A stretch of DNA of 64,000 nucleotides from the NCBI RefSeq assembly GCF_014192335.1, contig NZ_JACHXU010000025.1, positions 1-64,000 of the forward strand, in the 5' to 3' direction. The DNA comes from Aporhodopirellula rubra. Its GTDB lineage: Bacteria; Planctomycetota; Planctomycetia; Pirellulales; Pirellulaceae. Under the pieces are notes generated by a model. That model saw only the letters and a list, made by a program, of their open reading frames with translations. It ran no database searches and was not told the origin of the DNA. This document shows, in pieces, positions 8,379 to 17,363 of this stretch; position 1 is the first letter of the stretch; each line of letters starts with the position of its first letter. Both the position numbers and the translations under genes were made by a program.

Positions 8379-9383
8379 CTAGATCGCGGTGACCCGTTGC
8401 ACTCGGTGATTGTTGCTGTCGAGGACATGCACTCGACCGGACGAATCGATCACGATTCCCCAAGGTTGATACAACTGCCCCGGTTCGTGGCCGGGTGATC
8501 CCCAAATGCCGAGGCACACTCCGTCTTCGGTAAAACGTTGGAGACGTTGGTTGCCGTATTCGCACACCACGATGGAGCCGTCACGATCGACGGCGAGGTC
8601 ATACGGGTAATGCAGTTGTCCCGGCGCCGTGCCCTCGGTTCCCCATTGCCCGATCATTTGCGGCGTTTGGTGAGCGAGGTCGTATCGGACGATGCGATGG
8701 TTGCACGCGTCGGCGATCCATAATGTCTGGCCATCAACGACGAGACTTTGTGGACGAAGGAATCGGCCGGGGGCTTCGCCGGTTCCACCCCATGAGGCAA
8801 CGAATTGCCCGTCAGGGGAGAACTTCTGGATTCGATCGGACGCGCCGTACTCGCCGACGTACACATTGCCTTCGGCATCGCAAACGGCATCGGTGACGAA
8901 CGCAAATTCGCCATCAGCCGATCCGCTCTTGCCGCCGATCTGTTGATCGGTTTTTAATTCGCCATCGGGATCGAACACCAGCATTCGGTAGTAATGCGTG
9001 TCGGCAACGAGTAACCGTGGCGTCGTTGGATTCTCGGGGCGGCTATCGAACGACAGTCCTGTCGGACGCCCGTTGGCGGTGTCGGGAACTTTCCATGTTC
9101 GAAGATGGGTGCCATCGACATCGAAAACTTGGATACGGCCGGTCGTGTCCACGATGTACAACTGGTCGTCGGGATCGATCGTGATCGCGCGTGGTTTGAG
9201 AAAACGTCCGTCGCTGAGCCCTCGACGTCCCCACACGTGGTCGACAGGGCTGGGGCCGCCCGTCGCGACGCAACCACTCGCTGACATCACCAACGGAGCC
9301 GATACGGCCGCAGCCAGCATCGCCAAGCACTTTCGGCGGTCGGGACATTCTTCGCGTACTGGATCGGCTTTACTCATCGACAT
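8379..9383 (-). CDS. NHL-repeat beta-propeller lipoprotein
   Basis: A 334-residue exported protein. The N-terminus has basic residues (ECPDRRKC), a hydrophobic stretch and a Cys in SASGC, suggesting a lipoprotein signal. The adjacent double Arg leaves Tat export possible. The rest is a series of about six NHL repeats (for example GRFLKPRAITIDPDDQLYIV, LFVADTHYYRM-type and HYPYDLAVDRDGSIVV blades), each with a proline-led entry and a D-x-x-N/G-x-R-hydrophobic end. NHL propellers bind proteins or small ligands; no enzyme residues are evident. It is divergent from the YrdC-fusion gene, with 56 bp between starts, and convergent with the DUF502 gene. Confidence 0.88.
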   Translation of the reverse strand: MSMSKADPVREECPDRRKCLAMLAAAVSAPLVMSASGCVATGGPSPVDHVWGRRGLSDGRFLKPRAITIDPDDQLYIVDTTGRIQVFDVDGTHLRTWKVPDTANGRPTGLSFDSRPENPTTPRLLVADTHYYRMLVFDPDGELKTDQQIGGKSGSADGEFAFVTDAVCDAEGNVYVGEYGASDRIQKFSPDGQFVASWGGTGEAPGRFLRPQSLVVDGQTLWIADACNHRIVRYDLAHQTPQMIGQWGTEGTAPGQLHYPYDLAVDRDGSIVVCEYGNQRLQRFTEDGVCLGIWGSPGHEPGQLYQPWGIVIDSSGRVHVLDSNNHRVQRVTAI

Positions 9384-9439
9384 AGGATAACCGACCGGCT
9401 CCTACCGACCGAGCCGAACCGAAAAAGTTCATTTCAAAA

Positions 9440-10807
9440 ATGAGCTGTCCGCATTTTTGCCTCCTGCCAAACCCGCGAATGATCTACGACCTGCAGCAAA
9501 CCGACGACCCCCGAGATATCGTCCACCGCAGCGTCCAGGCACTCGTCGAAGGTGACGTGATCGGGTTGCCGAGCGAAACGGTCTATGGGGTAGTCGCGAG
9601 TGCGTTGTGTCCCGAAGCGGTGGAGCGTGTTGCGGCGATGGTTGACGCCGCCAATAAGTATGCAGGAAAAGAGCAAAAGTCTGAAAAAACGGCCGATTCG
9701 AGCGGCAGCGGAAAGGGCGTGATCACGCCTGGGCAGGTCGCACTTTGTCTACGCAGCAGTGACGCGGCGGGGGATTATCTCGTTCCGCGGACGAAACTGG
9801 CACGTCGGCTGAGCGAACGCTGCTTCCCGGGCCCGCTGACGCTGATTTCGCCCTGTGACGGCGGAATTTCGGCGGTGGGTATGTTGCCGCGATCCGTCTT
9901 GGCGATTCTGCAGCGGTTTGCCGGAAACGGGCTGGACGGGGAGCAGGACGGCGATCTCGAGGCGGAGCCGCAACCGGATTCCATGACCGACATCGCGTTT
10001 CGGGTCTCCAATCACCGGCTGCTCAGCCACATCCATCGATATTTATCGGCACCGTTGGTGTGGGGAGAATTTTCGACTCCGGGGGGGGACGCGATTTCCA
10101 CTGCGGAGCAACTGGACACTCATCTTGCGACAGTGATGGGTGACAATCCGTTACCGGTCCTGCTCGACGACGGTGTCAGTCGCTATGGTGGGGCAGGTAC
10201 GATTGTTCGAGTGTCAGGAAATTCTTGGCATATCCTTCGCGAAGGGGTAATCCAGCGAGCCGCCATGAACCAGTTTGTCAAACCAGTGATCGTGATCGTG
10301 TGTACCGGCAATACGTGCCGAAGCCCGATGGCGGAAACTCTCTTGCGCGACCTTCTGCACCGCCGGTTTGGCCGCGAAGACGTCGCTCGGGTGCTGTCCG
10401 CTGGTGTGGCCGCCCAACGAGGCAGTGGGGCGAGCCCGCAGTCGGTCGAGGTGATGGGGCGGCGAGGATTGGACCTGACGGGGCACTGCAGCCAACCGCT
10501 CGACGATCCCCTGATGTCGATGGCAGATCTCGTGCTGACGCTCACCCGAAGGCACCGAGACGCGATCCTGGCGGCGTGGCCGAACCGAAAAGACCGAATT
10601 TTCACCCTTCGTCGTGACGGGGGGGATGTCAGTGACCCTGTCGGCATGCCCGTGGACGTCTACGAGCAGTGTGCGGACCAGATTCGCGACGAGTTGGAGA
10701 AGTGGCTCGACGCATTAGATGACGATTTTTTCCCAAAAACATCTGACACTGAATCTCTCGAGGGCCATAATGGGCCCGACAGCATGGACGAAACGAGCAA
10801 TTCCTGA
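9440..10807 (+). CDS. YrdC/Sua5-like domain fused to low-molecular-weight protein phosphatase (YwlE-like)
   Basis: A 455-residue two-domain fusion. Residues ~25-275 have the YrdC/Sua5 fold outline (GLPSETVYGVVASA, FPGPLTLISP). However, the KGRP and SAN motifs normally needed to make threonylcarbamoyl-AMP are not visible; a charged Lys/Ser/Gly-rich insert stands at the first and WGEFSTPGG at the second. Residues ~282-440 are a complete LMW phosphatase: the P-loop CTGNTCRSPM (Cys 288) and the late general acid in DVSDPVG. The Thr before the second Cys is the residue that makes B. subtilis YwlE an arginine phosphatase. Start ATG 9440 or the in-frame ATG 9479; neither has a strong SD. rpiB follows, as ywlC/ywlE/ywlF lie together in Bacillus. 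Confidence 0.88.
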   Translation: MSCPHFCLLPNPRMIYDLQQTDDPRDIVHRSVQALVEGDVIGLPSETVYGVVASALCPEAVERVAAMVDAANKYAGKEQKSEKTADSSGSGKGVITPGQVALCLRSSDAAGDYLVPRTKLARRLSERCFPGPLTLISPCDGGISAVGMLPRSVLAILQRFAGNGLDGEQDGDLEAEPQPDSMTDIAFRVSNHRLLSHIHRYLSAPLVWGEFSTPGGDAISTAEQLDTHLATVMGDNPLPVLLDDGVSRYGGAGTIVRVSGNSWHILREGVIQRAAMNQFVKPVIVIVCTGNTCRSPMAETLLRDLLHRRFGREDVARVLSAGVAAQRGSGASPQSVEVMGRRGLDLTGHCSQPLDDPLMSMADLVLTLTRRHRDAILAAWPNRKDRIFTLRRDGGDVSDPVGMPVDVYEQCADQIRDELEKWLDALDDDFFPKTSDTESLEGHNGPDSMDETSNS

Positions 10808-10818
10808 GGAGGATTATT

Positions 10819-11331
10819 TTGAGAGTTGGGATAGCAAGCGATCACCGCGGGGTGCATATCAAGGCGAGATTGCTGCAAACATTGACATCGGCAGGTTTCG
10901 AGGTCTCCGACGAGGGAACCGATTCGGCGGAACCGGTCGACTACCCAGATTACGCGATGAAAGTGGCCGGGCGGATTTCCGAGGGCGATCTCGATCGCGG
11001 GATTTTGATCTGTGGCACCGGGATCGGTATGTCAATCGTCGCCAACAAATTTCCAGGTGTCCGGGCCGCGCTGTGCTACGACGAGGTCATGGTCGAGATT
11101 TCTCGGCGGCATAATGACGTCAATGTTTTGTGTCTTCCCGGCGACTTGATCGGGGAGCGTCCGATCGATGATCTCGTGCTGATGTGGCTGCGAACCGAAT
11201 TCGAAGCCGGTCGACACGGGACCCGAGTCGACAAAATTTCGACCCTCGAATCGACCGTAAACACGTCGGGGGACCGTTCGGCGAACTGCACGCCAGCGCC
11301 CGATGCATCCGTTTCCTCTCGTGCGTCCTGA
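10819..11331 (+). CDS. rpiB: RpiB/LacAB-type sugar-phosphate isomerase (ribose-5-phosphate isomerase B)
   Basis: A 170-residue cytoplasmic protein with the RpiB signature: IASDHRG near the N-terminus, the catalytic Cys in LICGTGIGMSIVANK, and the conserved RAALCYD and SRRHNDVNVLCLPG segments. It interconverts ribose 5-phosphate and ribulose 5-phosphate in the pentose phosphate pathway. The family is usually about 145-150 residues; the extra ~25 C-terminal residues are Ser/Thr-rich and look non-essential. The start is TTG 10819, fixed by GAGGAGGA 5 bases before it; the SD overlaps the stop of the preceding gene, so the two are translationally linked. holB starts 18 bases after its stop. Confidence 0.93.
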   Translation: MRVGIASDHRGVHIKARLLQTLTSAGFEVSDEGTDSAEPVDYPDYAMKVAGRISEGDLDRGILICGTGIGMSIVANKFPGVRAALCYDEVMVEISRRHNDVNVLCLPGDLIGERPIDDLVLMWLRTEFEAGRHGTRVDKISTLESTVNTSGDRSANCTPAPDASVSSRAS

Positions 11332-11349
11332 GCTGGGGCATCGACCGTC

Positions 11350-12432
11350 TTGGCATCTCCTCGCATTGAATCTCACGCGTTCCCCCGGTCCTGGGACGAG
11401 TTGATCGGACACGAACGGATCCGCGCCGCCGTTTCGACCGCCATCGGAAAACGGCGGCTCGGCGGCAGTTTGCTGTTTGTCGGACCGCCCGGCGTCGGCA
11501 AGACATCCGCCGCGTTGTTGCTCGCACAGACGGTGCTCTGCCGACGCAACTCATCGTCGGACATGAACCCGTGTGGCCAGTGTCCTGACTGTGCTCAGGT
11601 CCGCGCGGCCACTCATCCGGATTTGATCCAGGTTGCCAAACCGACGGACCGTACCCTCATCCCACTCGAGGCGTTGATTGGTCCCGTGGAAGCCCGATTG
11701 CAACAAGGGTTCTGCCACGACGTGCATTTGCGACCGATGCAAGGTGAACGCAAAGTCGCGATCTTGCACGATGCCGATTTCCTCAACGAAGAAGGCGCGA
11801 ACTGTCTTCTGAAAACGCTCGAAGAACCCCCGTCCGACGCGGTCATCATCCTGATCGGAACCAGCGAGCAGCGACAATTGCCGACAATCCGATCACGATG
11901 CCAGACGATGCGTTTCAACAGCCCGGTCGGGGCCGAGGGTCGCGAGTTATTGCGTGGCCATTTGGAGCGATTGACCGAGGAAGGACAAACGCCTCGCACC
12001 TTCAGTGACGAGACGCTCGACGAGGCGATCGAATTGGCAGCCGGAGATATGCAAGTGGCGACCCGTTTGGCCAGTGGGCAGAGCGGTGAGATTCGTGGCA
12101 AGCTGCTCGCTCAACTCGACACACCGGTTCCCGATCCGGTCATCGTCGCCCGCTGCATCAACGATCATCTCAACGAGATCAGTAAGAAAGAGGCTCCGCT
12201 GCGAAGAGCGGCGCTGCGAGATCTGTGTTCGATCGCGGTGCAGCATTACCGGAGCAAGTTGCGATTGGCGGCTCGCCAAGGACAATTCGACAACGATTGT
12301 GCTCAACGTCTCGACCGGACCCTTCGCGTTTTTCGCGAGATCGACCGGAGTGCGAACCTGAGCACCCTCATCGATTGTTACGCCGCGGATCTCACTCTCG
12401 CGACAACCGGTGACCGCGGAGCGATCGGCTAA
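11350..12432 (+). CDS. holB: DNA polymerase III delta' subunit (clamp-loader ATPase-like)
   Basis: A 360-residue AAA+ protein with Walker A GPPGVGKTSA (residues ~42-51), a zinc-binding Cys cluster (Cys 63, then CGQCPDC), and the DnaX/HolB signature for handling the sensor loop (HDADFLNEEGANCLLKTLEEPP), followed by GTSEQRQLPTIRSRCQ. The last third is the variable collar region. It is part of the clamp loader that places the sliding clamp on DNA. The likely start is TTG 11350, since no ATG lies upstream of the AAA+ domain in frame; the SD is weak. It is the third gene of a compact + strand run after the YrdC fusion and rpiB. DnaX itself is excluded by the length and missing C-terminus. Confidence 0.88.
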   Translation: MASPRIESHAFPRSWDELIGHERIRAAVSTAIGKRRLGGSLLFVGPPGVGKTSAALLLAQTVLCRRNSSSDMNPCGQCPDCAQVRAATHPDLIQVAKPTDRTLIPLEALIGPVEARLQQGFCHDVHLRPMQGERKVAILHDADFLNEEGANCLLKTLEEPPSDAVIILIGTSEQRQLPTIRSRCQTMRFNSPVGAEGRELLRGHLERLTEEGQTPRTFSDETLDEAIELAAGDMQVATRLASGQSGEIRGKLLAQLDTPVPDPVIVARCINDHLNEISKKEAPLRRAALRDLCSIAVQHYRSKLRLAARQGQFDNDCAQRLDRTLRVFREIDRSANLSTLIDCYAADLTLATTGDRGAIG

Positions 12433-12448
12433 CGCGTTTCGAGCGATC

Positions 12449-12471
12449 AACGCGATAACGCGATAACGCGA
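12449..12471. repeat. Short tandem repeat AACGCGAT x ~2.9
   Basis: Three consecutive copies of AACGCGAT (the last one short by one base) fill the gap between the convergent holB and HD-domain genes. No function is evident. Confidence 0.7.
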
Positions 12472-12487
12472 CCGAGCTCGGACGAGG

Positions 12488-13945
12488 TTAGGCGATCTCA
12501 TCTTCCATCGCATTGACCGCTTCGATTAACCAATCCTGCATCGATGCATGGGAGTTCTCATTGCGGCGACGCAGTTCGTTTCGCACGTCTTCGGGGACAA
12601 ACACACGAACCCGTTTGACGTGATTGTCGAATTGGCGGTTTGCGAGCACCGAGGCAACCGGTGAGACATCGCCGAGCGCCATCACGTCGCCGTTCCTGCC
12701 GACGACATCAATGTTGATATCGACTTCGAGCTTAACTGGAGGTGCGTCGATCAGCACGAGCGCCGGGTCGACATCGCGTCCGATCACGCGGCTGATCGAT
12801 TGAGCTAATTGCCGCGAACAGGCTACCAACCACCAGTACGGACGCCGTGCGAGCATCGAGTGGACTTCTTTGCCCGATTCGACATTGAATTCAGCGGCCC
12901 GCTTAAACAACCCGCGTGTCGAGCCGAACAGACCTTCGGCGAGTTGGGCACACGCGTTAGACGACAGTGATGCGGCGTTTACATCGAACGAACGCTTCGC
13001 TGATTCTCGGAGCCGTTCGATCCATTCGGCTTCCGATAGGTTTGACCACGTTGAGGTGTCTAGCGTGGCGGGGTTTGAATTTGCATTGATTTCGTGTCGC
13101 AGTGAAAACAGTGTCCGCTGCAACATCGCGGTCGCGGCGCGAACCGTGTGATGCCAATACACTTCGCTGAACATGACGTAACGTCCGAACACCATCATTT
13201 CGGCCGCAGTTCGTCCCTTCTCACCGATCGCGAGTTTGGGTTCGCGGGGGTGAACACAAAGAGACGATACGATTCGTTCGGCGTCAAAATTCCTGCCGTA
13301 GGGAACGCCCGCGTGAAGGCTGTCGCGTTGTAGATAATCGAGTTTGTCGATGTCGATCGGGCCACTCAAGCAACTCGCGTAAAACGACACGTCCGATTGA
13401 GAGAGCTGGCAACCGGTGCGTTGTTTCATCGACTTTGGTCGCAAAATCGACATCACGTCGTCGGCGTTACAGGTCCAATCGTCGTCGAGGCAACTGGCAA
13501 TTTCCGAGTGACGCAAGATCGAATCAACGCGATCCTCATGCTTGATCGGTGACCCGCCTGGCGAGTCCGTTTCACGTCGCGAGAAGTCACCCATGTCTTC
13601 GATCGGGTGGCAGAACGGCCAATGTCCCGCATCGTGCACCAACGCCGCAACGAGGAACGCTTCTTGGGCGACCTCGTTCATCGGGCGATCCAACGACGCG
13701 AGGTGATCGAGTAACCGTAGCCCGTTGGCGTAGACGCCGAGTGAATGTTCCAGACGGCTGTGTGTTGCCCCCGGATAAACGAGCGACACCAGACCGAGCT
13801 GACTGATTGCCGCCAAGTGGCGAATCGGCGAGGTGTCCACGATTCGGCGGACGCGCTGCGTCATCGGCACATCCATTGACGGCGGGATGCGAACGCGCGA
13901 TGCCCCTCGTCGAAGGGCGGTGATTTCCGGGAGAGTACTGCTCAC
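12488..13945 (-). CDS. HD-superfamily phosphohydrolase (dGTPase/YdhJ-like)
   Basis: A 485-residue cytoplasmic protein. The N-terminal third has the HD metal-binding motifs: SRLEHSLGVY (first His), then LVHDAGHWPFCHPIEDM (the HD pair plus a downstream His), and DKLDYLQRD (last Asp). This arrangement matches the SAMHD1/YdhJ/EF1143-type phosphohydrolases that act on (d)NTPs, although the substrate cannot be read from sequence. The C-terminal ~170 residues are not recognisable; they end with a charged segment (RVFVPEDVRNELRRR). It overlaps the upstream zinc-ribbon gene by 4 bases (ATGA), so the two are co-transcribed. Confidence 0.87.
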   Translation of the reverse strand: MSSTLPEITALRRGASRVRIPPSMDVPMTQRVRRIVDTSPIRHLAAISQLGLVSLVYPGATHSRLEHSLGVYANGLRLLDHLASLDRPMNEVAQEAFLVAALVHDAGHWPFCHPIEDMGDFSRRETDSPGGSPIKHEDRVDSILRHSEIASCLDDDWTCNADDVMSILRPKSMKQRTGCQLSQSDVSFYASCLSGPIDIDKLDYLQRDSLHAGVPYGRNFDAERIVSSLCVHPREPKLAIGEKGRTAAEMMVFGRYVMFSEVYWHHTVRAATAMLQRTLFSLRHEINANSNPATLDTSTWSNLSEAEWIERLRESAKRSFDVNAASLSSNACAQLAEGLFGSTRGLFKRAAEFNVESGKEVHSMLARRPYWWLVACSRQLAQSISRVIGRDVDPALVLIDAPPVKLEVDINIDVVGRNGDVMALGDVSPVASVLANRQFDNHVKRVRVFVPEDVRNELRRRNENSHASMQDWLIEAVNAMEDEIA

Positions 13946-14667
13946 CGGATCAGGCTCGTCAGCATCGCAAACCGGTCCGGTGGTTCGGCACCGGCCAACG
14001 TGACGCCCGCCACCAACGCCAAAATGATCACGACGGCGAAGTAGAACCCAGCGTGCGTCAAGCCGTTAGGGAATTCGAGCTCGAAACACGCGACCGACGC
14101 GAATGCCCCGAGAACCACCATCACGCAAAACGTGATTCCCGCAATCGTCCATGACATTTCAATCGGTGAATCCAGTTCGAACACATACGCGGGGACGAAC
14201 GCGTAAATGATCCACGTTGCCGCAAACAGAGCCGAACAAATCAGCACGCGGTTGCGAAGTTCAATGCCGGTGTACGGTGCCAATTCCCGATCGTGGACAA
14301 AACTGTATCCGATTCTGGTCAACGGAGGCGCCAATAAAATCACGCCGAGAATTTGTGCCCAAAGCGGTGTGCCGCCGGTGAAACGAAAACCGAGTGCAAT
14401 GGCGAACAGCCCGACGACGCAACCGACCGCGATGAACAACATCCGGTTGGTCAACTCGGGGTCTTTTGCGGTGATCGGTTTTAGGACGCTGCGGCCCTGC
14501 GAATCCTTGGGTGAATCGTCGACGGGAGCATGGACGACGACCTGTTCACTGAGTTCAGGAACCTTGATTGTTTTTTTGCACGCCGGGCATGGCCCCGATT
14601 TGCCCGCGAACTTATCGCTGACTTGAAACCGTTTGTAGCAATGCGGGCAGGTGACTTGAATCGACAT
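13942..14667 (-). CDS. Zinc-ribbon membrane protein, function unknown
   Basis: A 241-residue protein. The N-terminus is a zinc ribbon of a type common in planctomycetes (CPHCYKRF, then CPACKK at ~20 residues). A polar linker of about 50 residues is followed by six hydrophobic segments (for example MLFIAVGCVVGLFAIALG and FYFAVVIILALVAG). The start is ATG 14667, because the zinc ribbon begins at once; the frame stays open upstream to 14784 but encodes unremarkable sequence. It precedes the HD phosphohydrolase with a 4-base overlap. No enzymatic motif is seen. Confidence 0.82.
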   Translation of the reverse strand: MSIQVTCPHCYKRFQVSDKFAGKSGPCPACKKTIKVPELSEQVVVHAPVDDSPKDSQGRSVLKPITAKDPELTNRMLFIAVGCVVGLFAIALGFRFTGGTPLWAQILGVILLAPPLTRIGYSFVHDRELAPYTGIELRNRVLICSALFAATWIIYAFVPAYVFELDSPIEMSWTIAGITFCVMVVLGAFASVACFELEFPNGLTHAGFYFAVVIILALVAGVTLAGAEPPDRFAMLTSLIR

Positions 14668-14853
14668 CGCGACTCGCAGGGCGGAAGAGATGAAAAGAGA
14701 TGGGCAGGCGAGTGGTCGGTTCGACCCTCGGGTGTCCCAGCAGTTTAACTCAACGAATCCTGTTCGTCGCCGGGCTTGCGTCATCGCCTATCATCATCCA
14801 ATGATATCATCAGAGCCTCCGCAATTCCCCGTCTACCCCAGGGTGACAACAGG

Positions 14854-17217
14854 GTGACTGAATCCTCCCCGCCGAATTCCCCCCAAAAACCTGAGCCGGA
14901 TCGCACCGAGGACCAGGGTGCGATCGGCCAAGCGGCGGCTCGTCGGTTGTCAATGCAGGCGACGATGCCTCCTGCCGACGTTCCGGGCGTCCGGGTTGAG
15001 CGATTTCTGGGGGCCGGTGCGTTCGGCCAAGTTTGGATCGGTCGCGATCTCAATACCGGCCGCGGTGTCGCGGTGAAGTTCTATCTGCATCGCAGCGGCG
15101 TGAATTGGTCGCTGCTGTCGCGTGAGGTAAAGAACCTCGTTCAGTTGTCCGCAAACCGACACGTCGTGCAGGTGCTCGAGGTCGGTTGGGATGCCGACCC
15201 GCCGTATTACGTGATGGAACTCGTCGAAGGCGGTTCGCTCGAAGAGATGCTGCTGCAACGCGGCCGTCTACCGGTCAGCGAAGCGGTCGAGCTGTTTCAA
15301 AAGATCTGCGTCGGGCTGAATCATTGTCACGGAAAAGGCGTTTTGCACTGCGACGTTAAGCCAGCCAACATCCTGCTCGCCGCCGACAACGAACCGAGGT
15401 TGGCCGACTTCGGGCAGAGTCGGATGTCGCACGATCAGACGCCCGCGATGGGAACGCTGTTTTACATGGCACCCGAACAAGCTGATCTGAACTCCACACC
15501 CGACAGTCGGTGGGACGTGTATGCCGCCGGCGCGTTGTTGTACCGGATGCTTGCCGGTAATGCACCGCATCGCGATCAATCGCTGCTCTCGCAACTCGAT
15601 ACAGCAGGATCCTTGCCAGGACGACTGGCCCGTTATCGCGAAGCCATCGCCGCGGCGCCCTCCGCAGTCGATTCGCTGTCGCGTCGTGGTATCGACCGAC
15701 CGCTGCGCCGGATCCTCGAAAAGTCGTTGCAGGTCGATCCAAAAAAACGTTACGCCAACATGCAACAGGTGCTCGGCGACCTGCAACAGCGTGAAGACAA
15801 ACAACGTCGTCGCCCATTAATGTTGTTGGGAATTGTTGGCCCGATTTTGTTGCTCTTGGCGACATGTGTTTTCGCCATTCGCAGTATCAACCGCGCCACC
15901 GAAGCCGCCACCACGGCCCTTCGCACCGAAGCGTTCGGCAGTAATCAACTCGCCGCACGGTTTGCCGCGCAAACACTCGAGACGGAGATCGAACGATACT
16001 TCCAGTTGACCGAAAGCGAAGCCAGACGCGATGGCTTCGAAAAGCTGTTGCGGGAAACGTTGAGCGACCCGGTCATGGAATCGTCGTTGGAAGAGATCGC
16101 GTCTTCGGAAACACCGGAAGCGGCTCTTGAAAAAACGGACGCTCGTGAAGCGATTCTTGATTCGCCCGTACGCGAAAAGCTCAACGCCTACCTCGAGCGG
16201 CGATTACGGATCTACACCTCCGAACAAGGGTTGTCGACTCATCGCCAACGACTCGCCTCGCTGTTTGTCGTCGACTCTTCGGGAACGATTTTTTCAATCG
16301 CCTACGGAAGGCCTGTCGCGCGGGAACAAAATAGTGCCGGTCGGAACTACGCCTACCGTGCGTATTTCAACGGGGAACGAGATTACTCGCCCGGTGAGCT
16401 GACCATCTCGAGTGTTTCGCCGTTGCAGAAGACGCATTTGTCATCCGCGTTCCAGAGTACCGCGACGGGGTTATGGAAGATCGCGATCAGCACTCCCGTA
16501 CGATTGAATCCCGAGACGGCGCCGGGCAAAGTGGATGCGGTGTTCGTGGCGACGATCAATCTCGGCGACTTTGAATTGCTGCGTGAAAACGGTGCGGCAC
16601 CCAACGGACGGTCGGGAAGCCAAGTGGCAGTCTTGGTCGAAGCTCGCAAGGGCCAATTGCGTGGCACTGTTTTGCAGCACCCGTTGATGGATGAACAGCA
16701 ACGTCAGGGTGTCACGTTGTCAGAAGAACGTTATCAGGTGGCACCCGAACTCATCGAGGAATTGCTCGAAGGTGGCGATGTCGATTACCGAGATCCGATG
16801 GCCTCGGCTGCGTGTGGGCAATCGTACGCCGGGCAGTGGATCGCTGCGATGCAGCCAGTCACTTTACCCGACGCCCCGAGCCAATCTGCGGTCGCTCAAG
16901 AAGACGATGACGAAATGGCGTTGTCCCCTTTGTCGGACGAGCAAAACGAGGTGGAAGGGAATCGCAAACCGAAACGATCCACGGACCTGCTCGTGCTCGT
17001 TCAATACCGTTTGTCCGAGGTGCTCGGTCCCGTTGGACAACTCCGCAGTTCGCTGTTTCGCGAAGGGCTCGCCGCGATCGCCTCGATCCTGCTGGTCACG
17101 TTTGTGTTGTGGTGGGTGGTGCGACGTATCGGTGACGATGACACAACCGGCGGTCAACTCGGCGGTGAAGAAAGTGAAAAGACGCCCAACGATGTCGAAA
17201 CCATGACGGTTGCCTAA
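14854..17217 (+). CDS. Transmembrane serine/threonine protein kinase with Cache-like extracellular sensor
   Basis: A Hanks-type kinase occupies the first ~310 residues: Gly loop GAGAFGQVW, VAIK-type Lys in GVAVKFY, the catalytic loop HCDVKPANILL, DFGQSR and APEQ. The HRD Arg is Cys, so it is a non-RD kinase. One membrane helix follows (LLGIVGPILLLLATCVFAI). Then come about 390 extracytoplasmic residues resembling a double Cache domain (YRAYFNGERDY, LSSAFQSTATGLWKIAISTPV), a second helix (AIASILLVTFVLWWVV) and a short cytoplasmic tail. A ligand-controlled kinase is inferred. I chose GTG 14854; TTG 14776 is also in frame and neither has a good SD. It is divergent from the zinc-ribbon gene. Confidence 0.88.
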   Translation: MTESSPPNSPQKPEPDRTEDQGAIGQAAARRLSMQATMPPADVPGVRVERFLGAGAFGQVWIGRDLNTGRGVAVKFYLHRSGVNWSLLSREVKNLVQLSANRHVVQVLEVGWDADPPYYVMELVEGGSLEEMLLQRGRLPVSEAVELFQKICVGLNHCHGKGVLHCDVKPANILLAADNEPRLADFGQSRMSHDQTPAMGTLFYMAPEQADLNSTPDSRWDVYAAGALLYRMLAGNAPHRDQSLLSQLDTAGSLPGRLARYREAIAAAPSAVDSLSRRGIDRPLRRILEKSLQVDPKKRYANMQQVLGDLQQREDKQRRRPLMLLGIVGPILLLLATCVFAIRSINRATEAATTALRTEAFGSNQLAARFAAQTLETEIERYFQLTESEARRDGFEKLLRETLSDPVMESSLEEIASSETPEAALEKTDAREAILDSPVREKLNAYLERRLRIYTSEQGLSTHRQRLASLFVVDSSGTIFSIAYGRPVAREQNSAGRNYAYRAYFNGERDYSPGELTISSVSPLQKTHLSSAFQSTATGLWKIAISTPVRLNPETAPGKVDAVFVATINLGDFELLRENGAAPNGRSGSQVAVLVEARKGQLRGTVLQHPLMDEQQRQGVTLSEERYQVAPELIEELLEGGDVDYRDPMASAACGQSYAGQWIAAMQPVTLPDAPSQSAVAQEDDDEMALSPLSDEQNEVEGNRKPKRSTDLLVLVQYRLSEVLGPVGQLRSSLFREGLAAIASILLVTFVLWWVVRRIGDDDTTGGQLGGEESEKTPNDVETMTVA

Positions 17218-17363
17218 CTCATTCAAATTGAGAGTTGCCCGTTCACAAACGCTGAATCCACCAGATTGCATTCCCCTGAGGTTGGGCGGCATCTTTTGCG
17301 GAGATGCGTTGACATGCACTCCGACGTAGACGATCGATACTGTGTGGCAGTAAATCGTCGCAG

